Assembly (NCBI RefSeq): GCF_000759535.1
Contig: NZ_CP009455.1
Coordinates: forward strand, 2,790,001 to 2,854,000
Length of the DNA stretch: 64,000 bases
DNA from: Pseudomonas cremoricolorata
GTDB lineage: Bacteria > Pseudomonadota > Gammaproteobacteria > Pseudomonadales > Pseudomonadaceae
Reading direction: 5' to 3'
In this document: positions 7,843 through 17,108 of the stretch, one piece after another
Position numbering within the stretch: the first letter of the stretch is position 1
How the letters are laid out: every line of letters starts with the position of its first letter
Position numbers and translations under genes: made by a program
Notes under the pieces: model-generated
The model's database searches: none
What the model was told of the DNA's origin: nothing
What the model saw: only the letters and a program-made list of their open reading frames with translations

Positions 7843-9885
7843 ATGACTAATCTGATCTCGATCGGGCTGAGCGGCCTGAGTGCCAGCCAGGCGGCGCTGT
7901 CGGTCACCTCCAACAATATCGCCAACGCCGCGACCTCGGGCTACTCGCGTCAGCAGGTCATCCAGACCTCGTCGCCCTCGCAGAACATCGGCGCGGGTTT
8001 TCTCGGCACCGGCACCACCTTGTCGGAAGTGCGGCGCATCTACAGCGCCTACCTCGACAACCAGTTGCAGACCGCCACTTCGTTGCAAGCCGACGCCACG
8101 GCGTTCCAGGATCAGATCACTGGCATCGACAAGCTGCTGGCCGACCGCGATACCGGCATCAGTTCGGTGCTCACCGGTTTCTTCTCGGCCTTGCAGACCG
8201 CCTCGGCTTCGCCGTCAGATGTCGCTTCGCGGCAGTTGCTGCTGACCCAGGCGCAGACCTTGAGCAACCGTTTCAATGCCGTCTCCGGGCAGATGAGCCA
8301 GCAGAACGAGCTGATCAACTCGCAGTTGCAGACCCAGGCCGGGCAGGTCAACAAGCTCACCAACAACATCGCCGAGTACAACAAGCAGATCGTCGCGCTG
8401 TCAGCCTCCGGCAACGCGCCGAACAGCCTGCTCGATGCGCGTAGCGAGGCGGTGCGTCAGCTCAATGAGCTGGTCGGCGTCACCGTGCAGGAGCGTGATG
8501 GCAACTTCGATGTGTCGTTGGGCAGCGGTCAGGCACTGGTGGTCGGGGTACGCGCCAACCCGCTGTCGGTGCAGCCAGGCAGTGCCGACAAGAGTCAGGC
8601 CAGCCTCCAGATCCAGTACCAGGATTTCAGCTCGGATGTGACCTCGGTGATCAGCGGCGGGCAGATCGGTGGCCTGCTGCGCTACCGCAGCGACGTGCTG
8701 ATGCCGGCCATGAACGAGCTGGGCCGCGTCGCGCTGGTGGTTTCCGACAGCATCAACGGCCAGCTCGGCCAGGGGCTCGATGCCAATGGCCAGTTCGGCA
8801 GCAATCTGTTTTCCAGCATCAACAGCGCCACGGCCATCGCTCAGCGCAGCCTGGCCTCGTCGAGCAACAGCGCAGGCTCGGGCAACCTCGATGTGACCAT
8901 CGCCAACAGCGGGGCGCTGACCACCTACGACTACGAGGTCAAGTTCTCCAGCGCCAATCAGTACAGCGTGCGCCGTTCCGATGGCAGCGACATGGGCAAC
9001 TTCGACCTCAGCGCCAATCCGGCGCCGGTGATCGACGGCTTCACTCTGGCGCTCAAGGGAGGCGCGCTGGCCGCTGGCGACAGCTTCAAGGTGATTCCGA
9101 CCCGCAGCGCCGCCTTAGGCATCAGCACGGTCACCCAGGATGCCAACAAACTGGCGTTCGCTGCGCCCGTCAGTGCCGCTGCCGGCAGCGGCAATGGCGG
9201 CACCGGCACCATCACCCAGCCCACCCTCGGTGAGCGCCTCGATATTTACGGCGGCGCCGATACCGCCGCCGTGCAGGACGCCATGCGCAGCTCCATGCCG
9301 GTACGCCTGGTGTTCCAGGCGGCCAGCAACGGCACGCAGAACTACACCCTGTTCGATGCCAAGGGCGCCTCGATCGGCACCGGCAGCATCGTGCCTGGGC
9401 AGGACAACAAGCTGGCGCTGAGTGTGCCGCTGCGCGATGCCAACGGTACGCCACTGCTCGACGGCAGCGGCAACCCGCGCACCTTGAAGGTCGAGACGCG
9501 GATCGGCGGCAGCCCCAACGGCAATGACACCTTCACCCTGTCGTTCAACAGTGACGGCAAGTCCGACAATCGCAATGCCGCGCAACTGCTGGCCTTGCAG
9601 ACCAAAGCCACGGTCGGTACGCAGTCTGGCGGCGGTATCAGCTTCACAGCCTCGTATGCCTCGCTGGTCGAGCAGGTCGGCGCCAAGGCCAATCAGGCCA
9701 AGATCGATGGCACCGCCACCGATGCCGTACTCAAGTCAGCCAAGGAAAGCCGCAGCGCGGTATCGGGGGTCAACCTCGATGACGAAGCGGCCAGCCTGGT
9801 CAAGTTCCAGCACTACTACACGGCCTCGTCGCAGATCATCAAAGCGGCGCAGGAAACCTTCCAAACCTTGATCAACGCGCTGTGA
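7843..9885 (+). CDS. flgK: Flagellar hook-filament junction protein FlgK (HAP1)
   Basis: FlgK (680 aa) is the first junction protein between hook and filament. The N-terminus (MTNLISIGLSGLSASQAALS, NNIANAATSGYSRQ) and C-terminus (GVNLDDEAASLVKFQHYYTA, ending FQTLINAL) are diagnostic. The protein is larger than the roughly 550 aa enteric form because of an extended central region, as is common in Pseudomonas. It is exported by the flagellar system with the chaperone FlgN, whose gene is outside this window. Confidence 0.96.
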   Translation: MTNLISIGLSGLSASQAALSVTSNNIANAATSGYSRQQVIQTSSPSQNIGAGFLGTGTTLSEVRRIYSAYLDNQLQTATSLQADATAFQDQITGIDKLLADRDTGISSVLTGFFSALQTASASPSDVASRQLLLTQAQTLSNRFNAVSGQMSQQNELINSQLQTQAGQVNKLTNNIAEYNKQIVALSASGNAPNSLLDARSEAVRQLNELVGVTVQERDGNFDVSLGSGQALVVGVRANPLSVQPGSADKSQASLQIQYQDFSSDVTSVISGGQIGGLLRYRSDVLMPAMNELGRVALVVSDSINGQLGQGLDANGQFGSNLFSSINSATAIAQRSLASSSNSAGSGNLDVTIANSGALTTYDYEVKFSSANQYSVRRSDGSDMGNFDLSANPAPVIDGFTLALKGGALAAGDSFKVIPTRSAALGISTVTQDANKLAFAAPVSAAAGSGNGGTGTITQPTLGERLDIYGGADTAAVQDAMRSSMPVRLVFQAASNGTQNYTLFDAKGASIGTGSIVPGQDNKLALSVPLRDANGTPLLDGSGNPRTLKVETRIGGSPNGNDTFTLSFNSDGKSDNRNAAQLLALQTKATVGTQSGGGISFTASYASLVEQVGAKANQAKIDGTATDAVLKSAKESRSAVSGVNLDDEAASLVKFQHYYTASSQIIKAAQETFQTLINAL

Positions 9886-9898
9886 GGGCTAGCTGACC

Positions 9899-11461
9899 AT
9901 GCGAATTTCCACTGCTCAGTTCTACGATGCCAGCGCCAACAGCTACGCGAAGAACTTCGCCGACATGGCCAAGACCAACGACCAGATTACCTCTGGTGTG
10001 CGTATTCAGACGCCCGCCGACGATCCGGTCGGCGCCGCGCGGCTGTTGATTCTGCAGCAACAGCAGGCATTGCTCGGCCAGTACGACGCCAACATGAACA
10101 CGGTCAACAATGCCCTGTTGCAGGAAGAGAGCGTGCTGTCGACGGTCAACGAGGCCTTGCAGCGTGCCAGCGACCTGGCCCTGCGCGCTGGCGGTGCGGG
10201 CCTGACCGACGCCGACCGCACCTCGATCAGCAGCGAGCTCAAAGAGATCGAGGCCAACGTCTTTGGCCTGCTCAACTCCCGCGACGCCAACGGCAATTAC
10301 ATGTTCGGTGGTTCCAAGACCGCCCAGCCGCCCTATGTGCGCAATGCCGACGGCACCTACAGCTATCACGGCGACCAGACCCAGCTGAGCCTGCAGGTGT
10401 CCGATACCCTGAACCTGGCAACCAATGACACCGGCTTCACGGTCTTCGACCAGGCGGTGAACAAGAACCGCACCGAGGCGGCCCTGACCGCGCCGCTGCC
10501 CAACGACAACAAGGTGCAGGTCTCGCAGGGGTTGATGACCTCGACCTCGACCTACAACGAGCGCTTCGCCAGCGGCCAGCCGTACTCGCTGAACTTCACC
10601 AGCTCGACCCGTTTCACCATCACCGACGCCAGCGGCAATGACATCACCGCACAGACCGCCACCAATGGCGTGTTCGATGCCAACACCGAAGGCGGCAACG
10701 TGGTCACCCTGCGCGGCGTGGAGTTTCGCATCGACCTGTCGCTCAAGGACGGCGAAGACGCAGACGCCGCAGTGGCCGGCCATCAGTTCAGCCTGCAGAC
10801 GCGCCCGGACAGCCTGACCGCCAGCCGTGGCGCCGGTAACCCTTCGACCGCGCAGATCACCGGTAGCAGCATCAGCAACCCGACCGACTACCACAGCACG
10901 TTCCCAAGTGGCGGCGCGGTGATTCGCTTCACCAGCGCCACCGACTACGCGCTTTATGCCCAGCCGATGAGCGATGACAGCCAGCCGGTGGCCACGGGCA
11001 GCATGAGCGGCAATGCCTTCACCGTGGCCGGGGTGACTTATCAGGTCAGCGATGCGCCAGCGGCAGGCGATGAGTTCAGCGTGAGCGTCGACACCCACCA
11101 GACGCAGAACCCGTTGCAGACCCTGGCGCAATTGCGCGCCGCGCTGGATGCACCGATCGATGGCGAAACCGTCAACATCGACCTGCGCAATGCCGTGGCC
11201 TCGGCAGTCGCCAACCTCGCCAGCGGCCGCGAGCGCATCGACATCACCCGTGGCTCGATTGGCGCTCGCGGCAACTCGCTGGAGATTCAGCGCCAGGAAA
11301 ACACCAGCCTGGGTGTGGCCAACAAGACCACGCAGAACGCCATCGGCAATACCGACATGTCCCAGGCCGCGATCACCCTGACCTTGCAGCAGGCCATGCT
11401 TGAAGCTTCTCAAATGGCCTTTGCCCGGGTGTCGCAATTGAGCCTGTTCAACAAGCTCTGA
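9899..11461 (+). CDS. flgL: Flagellar hook-filament junction protein FlgL (HAP3)
   Basis: FlgL (520 aa) is the second junction protein, placed between FlgK and flagellin. The N-terminus (MRISTAQFYDASANSYAKNF, then the flagellin-like GVRIQTPADDPVGAARLL) and the C-terminus (ITLTLQQAMLEASQMAFARV) match the family. The central domain is enlarged relative to enteric FlgL. It ends the flgF-L run; about 300 bp without an evident gene follow before the FabH-like gene. Confidence 0.95.
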   Translation: MRISTAQFYDASANSYAKNFADMAKTNDQITSGVRIQTPADDPVGAARLLILQQQQALLGQYDANMNTVNNALLQEESVLSTVNEALQRASDLALRAGGAGLTDADRTSISSELKEIEANVFGLLNSRDANGNYMFGGSKTAQPPYVRNADGTYSYHGDQTQLSLQVSDTLNLATNDTGFTVFDQAVNKNRTEAALTAPLPNDNKVQVSQGLMTSTSTYNERFASGQPYSLNFTSSTRFTITDASGNDITAQTATNGVFDANTEGGNVVTLRGVEFRIDLSLKDGEDADAAVAGHQFSLQTRPDSLTASRGAGNPSTAQITGSSISNPTDYHSTFPSGGAVIRFTSATDYALYAQPMSDDSQPVATGSMSGNAFTVAGVTYQVSDAPAAGDEFSVSVDTHQTQNPLQTLAQLRAALDAPIDGETVNIDLRNAVASAVANLASGRERIDITRGSIGARGNSLEIQRQENTSLGVANKTTQNAIGNTDMSQAAITLTLQQAMLEASQMAFARVSQLSLFNKL

Positions 11462-11760
11462 TCCTGCGCGCCGGCCCGCCAGGGGAGGGCGGCTCGGCGC
11501 GTTTCGGGGCCTGCAGCGCCTTCGAAGTATCCGGCGCGGCCATGTGCGAAGGGTCGCGTTTGGCTATTTCCATGTGACCAATGAGTCAAAACCTGCATCT
11601 TCCCTGTATCCTGTCGGCGGCTGTCGCATTTTGTTGCCTTTTATCTTTCGACTTACAGGCAACGAGAGCCCTGCGCGTTGTGATTTCGCGCGCCAGCCCC
11701 ACTATTGGCGCCCTCGCACGACGAGCGGCGGACTTTGGCTGTTTTGATTGGGAAGCCAGA

Positions 11761-12702
11761 ATGATTGGCATTAAAAGCATCGCCAGCTACGTGCCGGCCC
11801 AGGGCGTGGACAACTATGCCCAAGGTGCACGTTTCGAGAAGAACGAAGACTTCATCCTCGGCAAGATCGGCTCGGCCTTCCTGCCGCGCAAGGACGCTGC
11901 ACAAGAGACCTCCGACCTCGCCGTCGAGGCCGCACGGGCGCTGTTCGTCAACAACCCAAGCCTCGACCCGCGCAGCATCGATGCGCTGATCGTCGTCACC
12001 CAGAATGGCGACGAGGAAGGCCTGCCGCACACCTCGGCCATCGTCCAGGACAAGCTCGGCCTGTCGACTTCGGTGGCCGCGTTTGATGTCTCCCTGGGCT
12101 GCTCGGGCTATGTGTATGGGCTGTACGCGATCAAAGGCTTCATGGAAGCGGCGGGGCTGAAGAACGGCCTGCTGATCACCGCCGACCCGTACTCGAAGAT
12201 CGTCGACCCGGATGATCGCAACACCACCATGCTGTTCGGTGACGCCGCCACCGCCACCTGGATGGCCGAGGGCGCCGACTGGCAGCTGGGGCAGGCACGC
12301 TTCGGCACCGATGGCGCCGGCGCGGCGCACCTGAAGGTCAGCGACGGCACGTTCTTCATGAATGGCCGCCAGGTGTTCAACTTCGCCCTGCTCAAGGTGC
12401 CGGCGCACCTGCGCGAGCTGCTCGAAGCCAGCGACTTGCAGTCGTCCGACATCGATGCCTTCTGCATTCACCAGGGCAGCGCGGCCATCGTCGACGCCGT
12501 GGCCCGGCGTTTTGAGGAAGAGCTGGAAGACAAACACCCCGAGAAGTTCGTCAAGGACATGCTCGAGACCGGCAATACCGTGTCGTCGAGCATTCCTCTG
12601 TTGCTCGAGAAGCACATGTTCGGCGGCACCTGGCGCCGGGTGGCGATCAGTGGCTTTGGCGTCGGGCTGTCGTGGGGCTCGGCGATCTTGCAGCGAAGCT
12701 GA
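11761..12702 (+). CDS. FabH-like 3-oxoacyl-ACP synthase III between flgL and fliC
   Basis: This 313-aa protein has the ketoacyl-ACP synthase III fold with its catalytic triad: Cys114 in SLGCSGYVYGL, His237 in FCIHQGSA, and Asn272 in ETGNTVSSSIP. The ATG at 11761 is preceded by GGAAG and gives a normal KAS III N-terminus (MIGIKSIASYVP); the frame stays open upstream but lacks family features. It lies between flgL and fliC, where Pseudomonas strains carry flagellin-glycosylation genes. In P. syringae a FabH-like gene belongs to that island, possibly in making the acyl group on the flagellin sugar. No glycosyltransferase accompanies it here, so a role in flagellin modification is inferred; a housekeeping lipid role is less likely from position. 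Confidence 0.85.
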   Translation: MIGIKSIASYVPAQGVDNYAQGARFEKNEDFILGKIGSAFLPRKDAAQETSDLAVEAARALFVNNPSLDPRSIDALIVVTQNGDEEGLPHTSAIVQDKLGLSTSVAAFDVSLGCSGYVYGLYAIKGFMEAAGLKNGLLITADPYSKIVDPDDRNTTMLFGDAATATWMAEGADWQLGQARFGTDGAGAAHLKVSDGTFFMNGRQVFNFALLKVPAHLRELLEASDLQSSDIDAFCIHQGSAAIVDAVARRFEEELEDKHPEKFVKDMLETGNTVSSSIPLLLEKHMFGGTWRRVAISGFGVGLSWGSAILQRS

Positions 12703-12721
12703 CCGAAGCGATGGAAACAGC

Positions 12722-12755
12722 AGCGCCCGGGCCTATTGCCCGGGCGCTTTTTTTT
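12722..12755 (+). terminator. Rho-independent terminator after the FabH-like gene
   Basis: A perfect 11-bp stem (AGCGCCCGGGC / GCCCGGGCGCT) with a 5-base loop is followed directly by eight T residues. It isolates the flgL/FabH-like transcription from the flagellin gene downstream. Confidence 0.93.
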
Positions 12756-12840
12756 GCCCGTTCATCGCCAAAGACGCGAGCTAAACGCTTGATTTATCGA
12801 AAGATGGCCAGGTGCTAGTAATTTTTTTTGCAAATTGCCC

Positions 12841-12867
12841 TCAAGCCAGGGACGCATCCGACGATAA
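12841..12867 (+). promoter_or_regulatory. FliA (sigma-28) promoter of fliC
   Basis: TCAA, a 15-base spacer and GACGATAA match the flagellar sigma-28 consensus (TMAA-N15-GCCGATAA) with one -10 mismatch, about 80 bp before the flagellin start. The leader downstream ends with a conventional ribosome site (GAGG at about 12937). Confidence 0.88.
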
Positions 12868-12948
12868 CCATTACGAAGGTTCTCTAGGCCACATCCGGCG
12901 GTTGCCAAGGCCGGAAGCCGCAGTAACTCATCCACCGAGGATTTCGTC

Positions 12949-14376
12949 ATGGCTTTAACCGTTAACACCAACATTGCTTCGATCACCACTCAGAGCAACC
13001 TGACCAAGGCAAGCAACGCCCAGACGACCTCGATGCAGCGTCTGTCTTCCGGCCTTCGGATCAACAGCGCCAAGGATGATGCCGCCGGCCTGCAGATCTC
13101 CAACCGTCTGACCAGCCAGATCAACGGCCTGGGCCAGGCAGTGAAAAACGCCAACGACGGTATCTCGATCGCCCAGACCGCTGAAGGCGCGATGCAGGCT
13201 TCGACCGACATCCTGCAAAAGATGCGTACCCTGGCCCTGTCCTCGTCCACTGGCTCGCTGAGCAACGACGACCGTAAGTCGAACAACGACGAATACCAGG
13301 CGCTGACTGCCGAACTGACCCGTATCGCCCAGACCACCACCTTCGGTGGCCAGAAGCTGCTGGACGGCTCGTACGGCACCAAAGCCATTCAGGTCGGCGC
13401 CAACGCCAACGAAACCATCAACCTGTCGCTGGAAAACGTCGCTGCCAACAACATTGGTTCGCAGCAGATCAAGAGCCTGACCACTGGCGCGGATCCGAAA
13501 GCCAACGGTCTGACCGGCGGCCTGATCACCGTGACGGGTAACGGCCAGAGCGAAGACTACACCGTCGCTGCCGGCGCTTCGGCCAAGGACATCGCCAAAG
13601 GCCTGAACGGTCTGATCGGCGGTCTGACCGCTTCGGCCAGCACTGAGGTCAAGTTCACCGTTGACGCTGCTGCTGCCACCACCACCCCTGTGGACTTCAC
13701 CCTGGACGTGGGCGGTCAGAAGGTTGACCTCAAAGGTGTGACCAACGTTGCCGGCCTGGCCGACCAGCTCAAGTCCAACTCGGCCAAACTGGGCATCAGC
13801 GTCAACTTTGACCAATCCAGCGGCGCTCTGTCGATCAAGTCCGATTCCGGTGAGAACGTCAAGTTTTCCGCAGTCACCGGCGGTGCGGCCATCGAAGTTG
13901 CCTCCAAAGGCGGCGACGGCAAGTTCACCGGCGCGGTAGCGATCGCTGACGACCTGGTCGCCACCGGTGCAGTGTCGCTGGACTCGGCCAAGGGCTACTC
14001 GCTGAGCGGCGCGGGTGCACAAGAAGTGTTCGGTACGGGTACCGCACTGACTTCGCAGAAAACCACCATCTCCGACACCGACGTAACCGACGCCACCACC
14101 GCGATGAACGCCCTGGCAGTCATCGACAAGGCCATCGCCTCGATCGACAGCGTCCGTTCCGGCCTGGGTGCTACGCAGAACCGTCTGACCACCACCGTCG
14201 ACAACCTGCAGAACATCCAGAAGAACTCCACCGCTGCCCGCTCCACCGTGCAGGACGTGGATTTCGCCTCGGAAACCGCCGAACTGACCAAGCAGCAAAC
14301 CCTGCAACAGGCTTCCACCGCGATCCTGTCCCAGGCCAACCAGCTGCCGTCCTCGGTCCTGAAACTGCTGCAGTAA
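12949..14376 (+). CDS. fliC: Flagellin FliC
   Basis: FliC (475 aa) is the filament subunit. The conserved D0/D1 N-terminus (MALTVNTNIASITTQSNLTK, then SSGLRINSAKDDAAGLQI) and C-terminus (AELTKQQTLQQASTAILSQA, ending PSSVLKLLQ) flank a variable central D2/D3 region of about 200 residues. The codon usage looks biased toward highly expressed codons, more than in its neighbours. It has its own FliA promoter and a downstream hairpin, so it is a single-gene transcript. Only one flagellin gene is present in the window. Confidence 0.98.
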   Translation: MALTVNTNIASITTQSNLTKASNAQTTSMQRLSSGLRINSAKDDAAGLQISNRLTSQINGLGQAVKNANDGISIAQTAEGAMQASTDILQKMRTLALSSSTGSLSNDDRKSNNDEYQALTAELTRIAQTTTFGGQKLLDGSYGTKAIQVGANANETINLSLENVAANNIGSQQIKSLTTGADPKANGLTGGLITVTGNGQSEDYTVAAGASAKDIAKGLNGLIGGLTASASTEVKFTVDAAAATTTPVDFTLDVGGQKVDLKGVTNVAGLADQLKSNSAKLGISVNFDQSSGALSIKSDSGENVKFSAVTGGAAIEVASKGGDGKFTGAVAIADDLVATGAVSLDSAKGYSLSGAGAQEVFGTGTALTSQKTTISDTDVTDATTAMNALAVIDKAIASIDSVRSGLGATQNRLTTTVDNLQNIQKNSTAARSTVQDVDFASETAELTKQQTLQQASTAILSQANQLPSSVLKLLQ

Positions 14377-14394
14377 TCCGCGCAGTGGGCTAGA

Positions 14395-14427
14395 GGCAAA
14401 AGGGCGCGTACTCCGTGCCCTTTTGCC
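14395..14427 (+). terminator. Hairpin terminator after fliC
   Basis: A perfect 11-bp stem GGCAAAAGGGC / GCCCTTTTGCC around an 11-base loop lies 18 bp after the fliC stop. The TTTT is inside the stem and the following tail is weak, so termination may be partial and allow some read-through into flaG. Confidence 0.7.
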
Positions 14428-14450
14428 GTTCTGATTAGAGGAGTTCAGTG

Positions 14451-14807
14451 ATGGACATGAGCGTCAAGTTGAGCCAGGCCTACACGCCGATCGTGACCTC
14501 GCTTGCAGTCTCTTCGGACAAGGACCCGTCAGCAGCAACGGTCAAGGCGCCTGACGCCGTGACCCCGGTGGACCAGGCCGCGACCCGCGAAGACCTGGAG
14601 AAGGCCGTGGGCAAGATTCGCGAATTTGCCAGCGACAACCACCGCAACCTGGATTTTTCCATAGATGACTCCACCGGCAAGGTCGTCGTGAAGGTGGTTG
14701 CCACCGACACCGGCGAGGTGGTGCGTCAGATTCCTTCCGAGACTGCGCTGAAGCTGGCGCAGAACCTCAACGATGCCAACAGTCTACTGTTCAAGGATGA
14801 AGCGTAG
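14451..14807 (+). CDS. flaG: FlaG family protein
   Basis: FlaG (118 aa) is a small flagellar protein found next to flagellin in polar flagellates; loss of FlaG in several species alters filament length. The C-terminal half has the family block NLDFSIDDSTGKVVVKVVAT then GEVVRQIPSETALKLAQNL. I start at ATG 14451 with AGAGGAG at 14437-14443; the adjacent GTG at 14448 would only add one residue. It lies between fliC and fliD, as expected. Confidence 0.92.
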   Translation: MDMSVKLSQAYTPIVTSLAVSSDKDPSAATVKAPDAVTPVDQAATREDLEKAVGKIREFASDNHRNLDFSIDDSTGKVVVKVVATDTGEVVRQIPSETALKLAQNLNDANSLLFKDEA

Positions 14808-14809
14808 GT

Positions 14810-14825
14810 TGGCATGAAACTTGTT
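14810..14825 (+). promoter_or_regulatory. Possible weak sigma-54 element before fliD
   Basis: TGGCATG-AAAC-TTGTT lies 63 bp before fliD. The -24 half and spacing fit, but the -12 GC is GT, which usually weakens activity strongly. fliD is sigma-54 dependent in P. aeruginosa, so it is listed as a candidate only. Confidence 0.3.
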
Positions 14826-14888
14826 GCCCAAGCTGCCTGGCGTATGGCTCGTCAAGCAGTTGGCGGCCACTGAAACAGGGAGACAACG

Positions 14889-16277
14889 ATGGCAGGTTCA
14901 ACAGTCAGCGGTATCGGTTCGAACATCGATACCCAGGCGATCGTGCAGGCACTGGTCAATTCGCAGAAAGCGCCGAAACAGGCCCAGATCAATACTCAGA
15001 CCCTCAAGGCGACCACCACGTTGTCTTCGATCGGCAAGGTGCAGGCGGCGCTGGATGCGTTCCGCGGCGCGTTGCAGACCATGACCGACAGCAACACCTT
15101 CAGCGGCTTGAGCGTGAAGTCGTCCGATGAAAAGGTCGCCACGGTCAAGGCCAGCAATGGCGCTGCCAACGGTACGTTCTCGCTGGTCGTCGAAAACCTG
15201 GCCACCGCCTCCAAGGTTTCCACTCAGGTGTACGCCGGCGGGGCAGGCTCGGTGGTCAACAAGACCGACGCTACGACCACCTTGAGCATCAGCCAGTCGG
15301 GCAAGACCTACGACCTCAAGGTCACGCCGGGCATGACCCTGCAGCAGGTGCGCGACAACATCAACAGCCAGTTCGGCACCGTAGGTCTGAGTGCCAACGT
15401 GCTGACCGACGCCAACGGCTCGCGTCTGGTGGTCACCTCCACCAAGATGGGCGAAGGCTCGGACATCACCCTGGGCGGAGATTCGGGCATCGACACCGGA
15501 TACACGCAGATTACCGCGCCGGCCAATGCCAAGTACCTGCTCGATGGCATCGCCATGAGTTCCAAGAGCAACGACATCTCCGATGCCGTCAGTGGCCTGA
15601 GCATCACGCTGACCGGAGTAACCCCGGAAACTGGCACCAGCAAGGAGCGTTCTCCGATCTACCTGTCGCTGACTACCAGCGCTCCGACCCTCAAGTCGGG
15701 TGTGCAGGGGTTCATCGACACCTACAACGCGCTGATGACCACCATCAACACCGAAACCAAGGTGACCAAAGGCGCCGATGGCAACCCGGTGGCCGGGGCC
15801 TTGACCGGTGACGCGACGATGCGTGGCCTGGTGACCTCGATTCGCAACGAGCTGAGCCAGCTGTCGGGGCAGGGCGCGTTCAAGTCCCTGGCCCAGTTTG
15901 GCGTCACCACCTCCCAGGATGGTGGCCTGTTGAGCCTGGACGACAAGAAGTGGACGGCAGCCGCGGCGACCAACATCGCCGACCTGTCGAGCGTCTTCAA
16001 CGGCAAGGACGGCTTGTTGGCGCGCATGAAGAACGCCACCGAGAGCTTCGCCAAGGCCAACACTGGCACCCTGGCCGAGCGTACCAAGACCCTTACCGAC
16101 AACCTCAACAAGCTCACCACCGAGCAGAGCAAGCTCGACGAGCGCATGACCGCCCTGCAGAAGACCCTGCAGGACAAGTACAACGCCATGGACACCCTGG
16201 TGGCCCAGCTGCGCGCCCAGAGCAATAGCGTGATGACCACCCTCAACGCGCTGAACAAAGCCAAGAGCGACGACTGA
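14889..16277 (+). CDS. fliD: Flagellar filament cap protein FliD (HAP2)
   Basis: FliD (462 aa) forms the cap that folds and inserts flagellin at the filament tip and can act as an adhesin. The N-terminus (STVSGIGSNIDTQAIVQALV) and the C-terminal coiled-coil region (SKLDERMTALQKTLQDKYNA, ending TTLNALNKAKSDD) are typical. A 5' ribosome site GGGAGA lies at 14879-14884. fliS and fliT follow. Cap function is confident from family features and position. Confidence 0.96.
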   Translation: MAGSTVSGIGSNIDTQAIVQALVNSQKAPKQAQINTQTLKATTTLSSIGKVQAALDAFRGALQTMTDSNTFSGLSVKSSDEKVATVKASNGAANGTFSLVVENLATASKVSTQVYAGGAGSVVNKTDATTTLSISQSGKTYDLKVTPGMTLQQVRDNINSQFGTVGLSANVLTDANGSRLVVTSTKMGEGSDITLGGDSGIDTGYTQITAPANAKYLLDGIAMSSKSNDISDAVSGLSITLTGVTPETGTSKERSPIYLSLTTSAPTLKSGVQGFIDTYNALMTTINTETKVTKGADGNPVAGALTGDATMRGLVTSIRNELSQLSGQGAFKSLAQFGVTTSQDGGLLSLDDKKWTAAAATNIADLSSVFNGKDGLLARMKNATESFAKANTGTLAERTKTLTDNLNKLTTEQSKLDERMTALQKTLQDKYNAMDTLVAQLRAQSNSVMTTLNALNKAKSDD

Positions 16278-16281
16278 TCGA

Positions 16282-16308
16282 GCATCAAGTTTTTTCCGGC
16301 TCGGCCGA
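16282..16308 (+). promoter_or_regulatory. FliA-type promoter for fliS-fliT
   Basis: TCAAGTTT, an 11-base spacer and GCCGACAT match the FliA consensus closely (full -35 block, six of eight -10 bases). The element begins 5 bp after the fliD stop and about 48 bp before fliS. It would give the chaperone genes their own late promoter. Confidence 0.55.
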
Positions 16309-16355
16309 CATAGAAGTCATCGAGCCGTTAACTTTTCCTGTCCCGAGGTTGCACG

Positions 16356-16757
16356 ATGAACCCCATGAGAGCCCTTCGCCAGTATCAGAAGGTCAATTCC
16401 CATGCCCAGATCTCCGAAGCCACGCCTTATCGGCTGGTGCAGATGCTGATGGAGGGCGGCCTGGATCGCCTGGCCCAGGCCAAGGGCGCGCTGGCCCGCG
16501 GCGATGTGGCCGAGAAAGGCCTGATGATCGGCAAAGCGATCGACATCATCATCGGCCTGCGCGATGGCCTGGATGCGCAAAAGAGTGAAAACCCAGCGTC
16601 AATCGAGCAACTCGCCAGCCTGTACGTGTACATGACCAACCGCCTGATGCAGGCCAATATCGCCAATGATGCCGAGATGATCGATGAGGTCGCCCGGCTG
16701 CTGATTACCGTCAAGAGCGGCTGGGATCAGATCCCGCCAGCGCAACAAGCCGGCTGA
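16356..16757 (+). CDS. fliS: Flagellin export chaperone FliS
   Basis: FliS (133 aa) binds the C-terminus of flagellin in the cytoplasm and prevents premature polymerisation. The family pattern is clear: an N-terminal ALRQYQKVN segment, TPYRLVQMLMEGGLDRLAQA, and IEQLASLYVYMTNRLMQAN in a four-helix bundle. A GAGG ribosome site lies at about 16345. The paralogous fliS' seen in P. aeruginosa is absent; fliT follows instead. Confidence 0.95.
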   Translation: MNPMRALRQYQKVNSHAQISEATPYRLVQMLMEGGLDRLAQAKGALARGDVAEKGLMIGKAIDIIIGLRDGLDAQKSENPASIEQLASLYVYMTNRLMQANIANDAEMIDEVARLLITVKSGWDQIPPAQQAG

Positions 16758-16774
16758 GCCGGAAGGGGAGCACC

Positions 16775-17071
16775 GTGAGCAACGCCATGCAACGCTTCGA
16801 CGAAACCCGCGATGCCTTGCTCAACGCCTTGGGTGAGCGCGACTGGGACGCCATCGGCCGGCTCGACGAAACCTGCCGGGTGTGCATCGATGACATGCTC
16901 ACCGCACCGCTGGTCGATGAGCGCGAAGTGAAGGCCAAGCTGGAAGACTTGCTGGAGGTCTACCGCGATCTGCTCAGCGCGACAATGGGTGAAAGGCAAG
17001 CCATTGCCGAGGAAATGTCTCAGATCAATCAGGCAAAATCCGCCGCTAAGGTATACCATCTGTTCAGCTGA
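16775..17071 (+). CDS. fliT: FliT-like flagellar chaperone
   Basis: This 98-aa mostly helical protein begins at a GTG (16775) with AAGGGGAG immediately upstream. Position directly after fliS, size and helical heptads match FliT, the FliD export chaperone. The sequence has no strong catalytic motif and FliT homologues diverge widely, so the call rests largely on context. It is the last gene before the fleQ regulatory region. Confidence 0.75.
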   Translation: MSNAMQRFDETRDALLNALGERDWDAIGRLDETCRVCIDDMLTAPLVDEREVKAKLEDLLEVYRDLLSATMGERQAIAEEMSQINQAKSAAKVYHLFS

Positions 17072-17108
17072 GTAGAACGACGCAAAAACAACGCCCACTC
17101 GGCGCCAT

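Noticed and set aside
11581..11760. Upstream extension of the FabH-like gene with a hydrophobic N-terminus
   Set aside because: It does not align with the KAS III fold; the ATG at 11761 has a ribosome site and the proper N-terminus.
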